A stretch of DNA of 42,042 nt. Origin: Marinobacter sp. (lineage in GTDB: Bacteria; Pseudomonadota; Gammaproteobacteria; Pseudomonadales; Oleiphilaceae). Shown here piece after piece: positions 36,560 through 42,042 of the stretch. A model generated the notes under the pieces. That model was not told the DNA's origin and did no database searches. It saw only the letters and a program-made list of their open reading frames with translations. The position numbers and the translations under genes were made by a program. Numbering within the stretch: the first letter of the stretch is position 1; each line of letters begins with the position of its first letter. The stretch spans positions 1-42,042 of the forward strand of contig JAKDUK010000019.1 of NCBI GenBank assembly GCA_030457765.1, read 5' to 3'.

Positions 36560-37561
36560 TCAGTATTGACTGGGAAGGGTGATAGAAGGTGCCTGCAGTG
36601 CCGCCAGTTGTTCCCTCAGAGATAACACCTGATCTGACCAGAATCTGGGTTGGGCGAACCAGGGAAAAAAGCGCGGAAAAGCCGGGTCGTCCCAGCGTTT
36701 TGCAAGCCAGGCGCAGTGGCTGATTTGTCGATAACAGCGCAAAGGTTCAATCAGGTGTCTTTCGCGGCGGTTAAAGTCTCTGAATGTCTCGTAGCCTTCC
36801 AGTAGCTCACCAAGCTGAGCGCCGCGTTCGCTATCTTCGCCGTTTAGCAATAGCCACATATCTTGCATGGCGGGGCCGGTACGGCAGTCGTCCAGATCCA
36901 CAAAAAGCATCTGTTCGTCTCGGCAGAGTATATTGCCGGCATGACAGTCTCCGTGCAGGCGCAATGTATTCAGTTCACCTGCGTCTTCAATGCGGGCGCT
37001 GCAATGGGTTAGTAAGTCAGGTATCAGACTGTCCCAAGCTGGCCGAAGATCTTTTGGAATCCAGTCGCCCTCCAGTAGCAGAGCGTTGCTGGCTTCTATT
37101 CCATCCATAAGAGAGAGCGTTGAGCGATGCTGGAATGGCTTCAGTGCGCCAATGTTGTGAATCTGACCAAGCCATTGCCCAAGCCTGTATAGAGTGTCGG
37201 TAATGCTTGTATCTGGCGCTTGACCGCCACGCTGATTGAAAACGGCAAACAAGAAGTCACCGTGTTTTCCGAGGGTGTTGCCAGATGGCATCACCAAGGG
37301 CGCAACCACCGGAATGTCAGCTTCCAGCAACTCCAGAGTATATTCGTGCTCCTCGCGCACCTGTTCTTCGGTCCAGCGCCCTGGGCGGTAAAATTTGGCA
37401 ATCACCGGAGGGCCTTCGTCTAACCCTATTTGGTACACGCGGTTTTCATAGCTGTTCAGGGCAAATAAGCGCCCACTGACTGCAAAACCGGCATCCTCCA
37501 TGGCGTCCAGTATTACATCTGGAGTCAGAGCATCGTATGGATGTGCTGATACGTTCATCAT
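36560..37561 (-). CDS. srkA: SrkA/RdoA-type stress response Ser/Thr kinase (YihE family)
   Basis: An aminoglycoside-phosphotransferase-fold protein kinase of 333 residues; in E. coli YihE/SrkA counteracts MazEF-dependent death and acts in Cpx stress responses. The catalytic loop is LHGDCHAGNIL and the metal-binding segment FVDLDDCRTGPA. VIAKFYRPGRW holds the ATP-binding Lys. The start is ATG at 37561 or the adjacent ATG at 37558. It is divergent from the FAD oxidoreductase gene (gap 130 bp). Function is assigned by family only. Confidence 0.92.
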   Translation of the reverse strand: MMNVSAHPYDALTPDVILDAMEDAGFAVSGRLFALNSYENRVYQIGLDEGPPVIAKFYRPGRWTEEQVREEHEYTLELLEADIPVVAPLVMPSGNTLGKHGDFLFAVFNQRGGQAPDTSITDTLYRLGQWLGQIHNIGALKPFQHRSTLSLMDGIEASNALLLEGDWIPKDLRPAWDSLIPDLLTHCSARIEDAGELNTLRLHGDCHAGNILCRDEQMLFVDLDDCRTGPAMQDMWLLLNGEDSERGAQLGELLEGYETFRDFNRRERHLIEPLRCYRQISHCAWLAKRWDDPAFPRFFPWFAQPRFWSDQVLSLREQLAALQAPSITLPSQY

Positions 37562-37691
37562 AAAGCCAGGTTGGGTGGTAAATGTAGGCCCAAGTATACC
37601 TGCTTGGCAGCACTCTCGTAACGCGGGGCGAGATGTTTCCCCGGGTTTCTGTGCGCAGTACAGTATTGGGATAACGCAAAGGGATTAACAT

Positions 37692-38801
37692 GTGACAAAC
37701 GATTTTCTGGACGTAGATACAGCCGTGATCGGAGCCGGCGTCGTTGGGCTTGCGGTGGCTAAAAAACTGGCTCAGGCTGGGCAGGATGTGATTGTTCTGG
37801 AGGCCGGTAGCCGCTTTGGTGAAGGCATTTCATCACGCAACAGCGAGGTTATTCATGCCGGGATCTATTACCCGGAGAATTCCCTGAAAGCCCGCCTGTG
37901 CGTAGCGGGCCGTAGGCAGTTATATGACTACTGCGAAAGTCGCAAAGTAGCGCATCGCAAGTGTGGCAAGTGGATTGTCACCACCTGTGAAGCACAACAA
38001 TCTGTGCTTGAAGACATTCAATCCCACGCGGTGAACAATGGTGTCCCGCTTACTTTAGTGGAGGGTGCCGCCATTGCCCGCCAACTGCCGGACGTGAGTG
38101 CAAGCGCCGGGCTTTGGTCGCCGCAAACAGGCATTATAGATACCCATGGCCTTATGCTTGCGTTGCTTGGCGAGCTCGAAGATGCAGGCGGTGCACTTGC
38201 GCTGCGCTCACCGGTTGTGCGGGTAGTGTCGGCAAAAGACGAGCACACGCTGCAGGTAGCTGGCTCATCGCCTTGCCAGCTCAGGGTACGCAACCTGGTT
38301 AATGCGGCCGGGTTGGGTGCCGTTTCGCTGACGCAAAACTGGGCAGGACTGCCAGAAGGCAGTAAGCCGACACAGTGGCTTGCCCGGGGTGTGTATTTTA
38401 GCTACACCGGTCGCCATCCTTTCAATAACCTAATCTATCCGGTCCCCGAGCCTGGCGGACTAGGCGTTCACCTGACTCTGGATCTTGCCGGCCAAGCGCG
38501 CTTTGGCCCGGATGTGGAGTGGATCGAACAGGAAGATTACAGCGTTGACCCCAAACGGGTGCACGCTTTTGCGGCCGGTATACGGCGGTGGTGGCCCGGT
38601 CTTGAGGCTGAGCGATTGCAGCCCGCTTATGCAGGTATCCGGCCGAAGCTAACGGATGCCGCTGGCGGGTTTTTCGATTTCAGGGTAGATGGCCCAGAGG
38701 CGCATGGTGTGCCGGGATTGGTAAACCTTTTTGGTATTGAGTCGCCGGGGCTAACCGCCTGCCTGGCAATTGCGGATCTGGTGTACCAGAAGCTGGCCTG
38801 A
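37692..38801 (+). CDS. FAD-dependent oxidoreductase, LhgO/DAO family
   Basis: A 369-residue flavoenzyme resembling L-2-hydroxyglutarate dehydrogenase (LhgD/LhgO) and related 2-hydroxyacid or amino-acid oxidoreductases. The dinucleotide-binding motif is GAGVVG (14-19), then VIVLEAG. SRNSEVIHAGIYY is the family signature around the flavin. The C-terminal GIRPKL and GIESPGLTACLAIADLV segments close the FAD domain. The start is GTG at 37692, with AAAGGGA upstream; it overlaps an ATG-TGA pair at 37690. The substrate is not determined by context, since neighbours are unrelated. It is convergent with comF (11-bp gap). Confidence 0.85.
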   Translation: MTNDFLDVDTAVIGAGVVGLAVAKKLAQAGQDVIVLEAGSRFGEGISSRNSEVIHAGIYYPENSLKARLCVAGRRQLYDYCESRKVAHRKCGKWIVTTCEAQQSVLEDIQSHAVNNGVPLTLVEGAAIARQLPDVSASAGLWSPQTGIIDTHGLMLALLGELEDAGGALALRSPVVRVVSAKDEHTLQVAGSSPCQLRVRNLVNAAGLGAVSLTQNWAGLPEGSKPTQWLARGVYFSYTGRHPFNNLIYPVPEPGGLGVHLTLDLAGQARFGPDVEWIEQEDYSVDPKRVHAFAAGIRRWWPGLEAERLQPAYAGIRPKLTDAAGGFFDFRVDGPEAHGVPGLVNLFGIESPGLTACLAIADLVYQKLA

Positions 38802-38812
38802 ATCGGGGGTCA

Positions 38813-39556
38813 TTACCCAGGTGTTCGCGCCAGCGCCCAGACTTGAATATCCTTTGCGCCTGCATATCGTAATGTTGATGCGAGCGCCCGCATGGTCGCA
38901 CCGGTAGTCACTACATCATCCACAATCGCGACTCGTTCCGGCACGTTAGCGCACACTTCAAACACATTTTGCAGGTTTGCCAGTCTGGCTTCCCTGCTTA
39001 GGCCGCGTTGTGCCTGAACGTTTCGGACTCGGCGCACGGCACCAGCCGCTACAGGAATATCCAGCCTCTCACCCAGTCGTTCGGCAATGTCCCGGGCCTG
39101 ATTGAAGCCCCGTGCGCGACGACGTGAAGGGAGCATGGGTGAGGGGATTAATATCTGTGGTTTCTCATCGCTACAATCCTGAAAAACAGATTCAAGATAG
39201 CTTGAAAGGCCTGCAATCAGGGGCCGCGCAAACTTATGTTGCCGGCTATATTTGTAACCGCCGATCATGTTGTCTATCGGGTACTGGTAGCGCCAGGGTA
39301 TGAGCGAGCGGTTGAATGCCGGTGGCGATTTCAGACAGTCACCACAAAGATAATTGCGGCCTGAATGCGCTAAAGGCAGGGCGCAGCATCGGCAATACCA
39401 TCGATTAACTGGCAGGTCTGCTTGGCATGGGCCGCACAAGCCGTTGTTAGCATTGGTGCAAAGACAGCTAACGCACAGGCCTTTGGTTGCTTCCCTGTTA
39501 ACTCTGGCTTTCGATAGGGTTGACAGCCAGCTCGATCCCTTTATCATCTGATTCAT
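38813..39556 (-). CDS. comF: ComF family phosphoribosyltransferase-like protein
   Basis: A competence-associated PRTase-fold protein, needed for inward transport of single-stranded DNA in several naturally competent bacteria. About 247 residues from ATG 39556; ATG 39547 (MIKGSSW) is an alternative with a better-placed GGAT. The N-terminal zinc-ribbon cysteines are CVSCLC, CGPC, CRCC and CGDC. The PRPP-binding signature is VAIVDDVVTTGATM. RRRARGFNQA is another family motif. Its start abuts the BirA-type operator of bioB, so the two divergent genes may share control. The open frame to 39649 would run into bioB and is not used. Confidence 0.92.
   Translation of the reverse strand: MNQMIKGSSWLSTLSKARVNREATKGLCVSCLCTNANNGLCGPCQADLPVNRWYCRCCALPLAHSGRNYLCGDCLKSPPAFNRSLIPWRYQYPIDNMIGGYKYSRQHKFARPLIAGLSSYLESVFQDCSDEKPQILIPSPMLPSRRRARGFNQARDIAERLGERLDIPVAAGAVRRVRNVQAQRGLSREARLANLQNVFEVCANVPERVAIVDDVVTTGATMRALASTLRYAGAKDIQVWALARTPG
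39520..39547 (+). promoter_or_regulatory. Predicted sigma-70 promoter of the biotin operon
   Basis: TTGACA (39520-39525, perfect), 16-nt spacer, TATCAT (39542-39547, 5 of 6). Predicted start near 39554. It lies inside the 5' coding end of comF and just before the BirA-type operator. Confidence 0.65.
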
Positions 39557-39588
39557 CCGTAAACCAATAAACCGGAAAAGGTTAACAG
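39557..39588. promoter_or_regulatory. BirA-type biotin operator
   Basis: Half-sites CCGTAAACC (39557-39565) and GGTTAACAG (39580-39588), 14 nt apart, each match 7 of 9 positions of the TTGTAAACC/GGTTTACAA consensus known for BirA in proteobacteria. It overlaps the predicted transcription start of bioB and ends at its SD. Repression by biotinyl-AMP-bound BirA is inferred. Confidence 0.7.
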
Positions 39589-39597
39589 GACTTCTGC

Positions 39598-40656
39598 ATG
39601 ACTGCCACAGCATTACGCCACGACTGGACGCTTCAAGAAGCCAGATCACTTTTCGAGCTCCCGTTTAACGATTTATTGTTTCGGGCTCAATCGATACACC
39701 GAGAACATTTTGACCCTAATGAGGTACAGGTAAGCACCTTGCTGTCGATTAAAACCGGCGCTTGTCCAGAAGACTGCAAGTATTGCCCGCAGAGCGGTCA
39801 CTACAACACAGGTCTGGAAAAGGAAAAGTTGCTGGAAATCGAGAATGTGGTGGCCGAAGCCCGTGCCGCCCGGGAAAAAGGCGCGTCGCGTTTTTGCATG
39901 GGGGCTGCATGGCGAAGCCCGGCGGCAAAGGATATGCCCTATGTGCTGGATATGATTCAGCAGGTGAAATCTCTGGGCCTGGAAACCTGCATGACGCTGG
40001 GCATGTTAAAGCCGGAGCAGGCGGCAGAGTTGGCCGGTGCCGGGCTGGATTACTACAACCACAATCTGGATACCTCTGAGAAGTATTACAGCCACATTAT
40101 CACCACCCGCACGTATCAGGACCGCTTGGACACGCTGGATAACGTGCGCCAGGCAGGTATGAAGGTATGTTGTGGCGGCATTATGGGTATGGGTGAAGAC
40201 GAAGATGACCGGGTGGGGCTGCTGACCCAATTGGCAAATTTGCCACACCATCCGGAGAGTGTGCCGGTGAATATGCTGGTGAAGGTAAAGGGCACACCCA
40301 TGGAGAATGTGGAAGATCTGGATCCGTTCGAGTTTATCCGTGTGCTTGCGGTGGCGCGAATTATGATGCCGGCTTCTCATGTGCGGCTTTCTGCGGGTCG
40401 GGAAATGATGAATGAGCAGATGCAGGCGCTGTGCTTTTTCGCGGGAGCGAATTCTATCTTCTACGGCGAGAAGTTGCTGACCACTTCGAATCCGGAGGCG
40501 GATGCAGATATGGCGTTGTTCCGCCGCCTGGGCATTCGGCCAGAGCAGCGGCAGCAGTGTGCAACCGAGGAGCAGGAGCAAGAGGCGATTGCTGGCGATT
40601 TGGAACATGAGGCCAATCGGCACATGTTTTATGACGCTACCCGGGAATCTGCTTAG
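39598..40656 (+). CDS. bioB: Biotin synthase BioB
   Basis: A radical-SAM enzyme that inserts sulfur into dethiobiotin. It has 352 residues. The [4Fe-4S] cluster motif is C56-PED-C60-KY-C63, and the sequence [12 protein letters not shown] and [10 protein letters not shown] carry further cluster and SAM ligands; the conserved Arg of the [2Fe-2S] site lies in [10 protein letters not shown]. The start has AGGA 7-10 nt upstream, next to the BirA-type site. bioF follows after 50 bp in the same direction. Confidence 0.98.
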   Translation: MTATALRHDWTLQEARSLFELPFNDLLFRAQSIHREHFDPNEVQVSTLLSIKTGACPEDCKYCPQSGHYNTGLEKEKLLEIENVVAEARAAREKGASRFCMGAAWRSPAAKDMPYVLDMIQQVKSLGLETCMTLGMLKPEQAAELAGAGLDYYNHNLDTSEKYYSHIITTRTYQDRLDTLDNVRQAGMKVCCGGIMGMGEDEDDRVGLLTQLANLPHHPESVPVNMLVKVKGTPMENVEDLDPFEFIRVLAVARIMMPASHVRLSAGREMMNEQMQALCFFAGANSIFYGEKLLTTSNPEADADMALFRRLGIRPEQRQQCATEEQEQEAIAGDLEHEANRHMFYDATRESA

Positions 40657-40706
40657 GTTCTGGCACTGGCAAATATAAAGCTGGTTATTTCTCTGGATAC
40701 TTAATC

Positions 40707-41882
40707 TTGCGTGATTTCACCTCAGAATTGGAGCAACGGAAACAGGCTGGCCTCTACCGGGCTCGCCGACAGGTTTCCGGCCCCCAACAGCCGGCTATAA
40801 CCACCGACGGTAAGCTGTTGTTGTCTTTTTGCAGCAACGATTACCTTGGTTTAGCCAACCACCCAGAGACTATTGAAGCCCTCCGGTGTGCCTTGCCTGA
40901 AACCGGGCTTGGGGGTGCATCATCCCATCTGATCTGTGGGCATCATGAGGCACATCATCGCTTGGAAGAGCGTCTTGCGGCGTTTACCGGGCGCAGTTCG
41001 GCGCTGTTTTTCTCCACCGGTTATATGGCCAACCTGGGTGTCATTTCTGCATTGGCGGGTCGTGGCGATACGGTGTTTTCGGATCGATTGAATCATGCCT
41101 CTATTATCGATGGCTGCATTTTGAGTCGCGCGAAAGTGCGTCGCTATGCTCATGGGGATGTAGCGGCACTGGCACCCATGCTGGCGGAGACATCGGGCCA
41201 TAAGCTGGTGATTACAGACGGTGTATTCAGTATGGATGGTGATGTTGCGCCCCTGAAAGAGTTAGCGCAGGTGTGTCGGGATCACAATGCCTTGCTGGTG
41301 GTGGATGACGCTCATGGCTTTGGGGTTCTTGGTCCGCAAGGTCGGGGGGCTGTGGCGGAGCTTGGGTTATCAGAAGCCGATGTACCGATTCTGGTAGGAA
41401 CGTTAGGCAAGGCTGCTGGCACAAGCGGTGCCTTTGTGGCTGGGCCAGAGATACTGATGGACTATTTGGTGCAAAAGGCCCGCACTTATATTTATACCAC
41501 GGCGATGCCTCCGGCGTTGGCGCTAGCTACGCGTGCCAGTCTTGATGTGATTGAACAGGGTGATGAGCGGCGTTCGCATCTGCAAGGCTTGATCGAGCGG
41601 TTTCGGCGAGAGGCTATCGCATTGGGTTACGAGTTGATGCCTTCGCGCACGCCTATTCAACCAATAATGGTCGGCAATAACCGGACTGCCTTGGCGCTAA
41701 GCCAAGCCCTTGAGGCGAGTGGATTGTTGGTGACCGCCATTCGGCCACCCACGGTGCCGGCTGGTGAGGCGCGTTTGCGGGTTACGTTTAGTGCGGCTCA
41801 TTCCTATGAACAACTGGATTGCCTGATGCAGGCGTTGTCTGATTGCCGGCACTTGTTGAATAAAAAGGGCGTTGCTTCGTGA
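40707..41882 (+). CDS. bioF: 8-amino-7-oxononanoate synthase BioF
   Basis: A PLP enzyme that condenses pimeloyl-ACP with alanine in biotin synthesis. It has 391 residues. The start is TTG at 40707 (MRDFTSELEQRKQAGLYRARR): no ATG or GTG exists in frame until residue 107, well inside the catalytic fold, and the TTG start restores the family N-terminus. Only a weak SD (CTGGA) is present. The Schiff-base Lys is K235 in VGTLGKAAGTSG; VVDDAHGFGVLG supplies the PLP-binding Asp and His. TAIRPPTVPAGEARLR is conserved. Its stop overlaps the next gene by GTGA. Confidence 0.96.
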   Translation: MRDFTSELEQRKQAGLYRARRQVSGPQQPAITTDGKLLLSFCSNDYLGLANHPETIEALRCALPETGLGGASSHLICGHHEAHHRLEERLAAFTGRSSALFFSTGYMANLGVISALAGRGDTVFSDRLNHASIIDGCILSRAKVRRYAHGDVAALAPMLAETSGHKLVITDGVFSMDGDVAPLKELAQVCRDHNALLVVDDAHGFGVLGPQGRGAVAELGLSEADVPILVGTLGKAAGTSGAFVAGPEILMDYLVQKARTYIYTTAMPPALALATRASLDVIEQGDERRSHLQGLIERFRREAIALGYELMPSRTPIQPIMVGNNRTALALSQALEASGLLVTAIRPPTVPAGEARLRVTFSAAHSYEQLDCLMQALSDCRHLLNKKGVAS

Positions 41883-42042
41883 GTGTTGCACCAGGGGACA
41901 GGCGTCTTGTTGTGGTTGGTGGCTGGGGCGTACCCGTGGAAATGCTGGCAGACGTTTATGAGTTCTGGCCTGGGCCAGTTGAGCTGATATCGCTGGATGA
42001 CACGCTTGTTTCCTGTTGTGACTCGGTTTGTGCAGTGGCAGA
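41879..42042 (+). CDS. Alpha/beta-hydrolase-like protein of the biotin operon (truncated by window end)
   Basis: A GTG at 41879 overlaps the bioF stop (GTGA) and opens a frame running off the window, with 54 residues visible. LVVVGGWGVPVEML resembles the beta-strand/GWG start of BioH-type pimeloyl-ACP methyl ester esterases, which free pimeloyl-ACP for BioF. Position after bioF, where many gammaproteobacteria have bioH then bioC and bioD, supports this. The catalytic Ser, Asp and His are outside the window, so a BioG-like or other hydrolase cannot be excluded. Confidence 0.65.
   Translation, partial: MSVAPGDRRLVVVGGWGVPVEMLADVYEFWPGPVELISLDDTLVSCCDSVCAVA

Overview
The window is a stretch of core chromosome from a marine-type gammaproteobacterium. 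The gene order parE ... parC-serB-fimX-(PilZ-like) ... psd-motA-motB-rsgA-orn-queG-nnrD-tsaE-amiC-mutL-miaA-hfq-hflX-hflK-hflC ... hisZ-purA closely follows the Pseudomonas chromosome. The bio cluster next to comF, the local codon use and the moderate GC content suggest a Marinobacter-like genus. That assignment is inference from gene order and protein resemblance only. I see no rRNA, tRNA, CRISPR array, transposase, phage gene or defence island.

Layout. Positions 1-7100 hold the topoisomerase IV pair (3' part of parE, complete parC), separated by an SLC13-type transporter, a cytochrome b561/YceI pair and a small membrane protein. Positions 7097-12438 hold serB, convergent with a FimX-type c-di-GMP receptor that follows a PilZ-like gene. 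Positions 12656-15311 are a compact EF-P module: epmB, divergent efp, epmA. Positions 15314-21120 carry psd, the motAB stator, rsgA, orn and queG in alternating orientations with almost no space between convergent genes. Positions 21268-31553 form a long co-directional housekeeping block from nnrD to hflC, closed by a strong terminator. hisZ and purA follow and end in a second strong terminator. Positions 34377-37561 (minus strand) encode a SrkA-like kinase, a small membrane-anchored protein and the cmoA/cmoB wobble-uridine enzymes. The right end has an FAD-dependent oxidoreductase, comF, and the start of a biotin operon (bioB, bioF and a truncated alpha/beta-hydrolase-like gene).

Themes. Translation and tRNA quality recur: EF-P beta-lysylation, queuosine, t6A, i6A, cmo5U, RsgA and HflX. 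Cell-envelope work is represented by Psd, AmiC and HflKC, and motility/c-di-GMP by FimX, the PilZ-like protein and MotAB.

The unusual material is mostly non-coding. At 19370-19475 a 26-bp perfect inverted repeat encloses two GGAT-loop hairpins in the orn leader. At 810-881 four complementary segments can form mutually exclusive hairpins, one covering the ribosome site of the SLC13 gene. On the minus strand at 2690-2845 there is a promoter/SD/15-codon ORF/hairpin arrangement that looks like a tiny gene. A BirA-type operator sits just downstream of a near-consensus promoter before bioB. A perfect GCCGATAA box lies ahead of motA. I found no convincing wholly new multi-gene system here.
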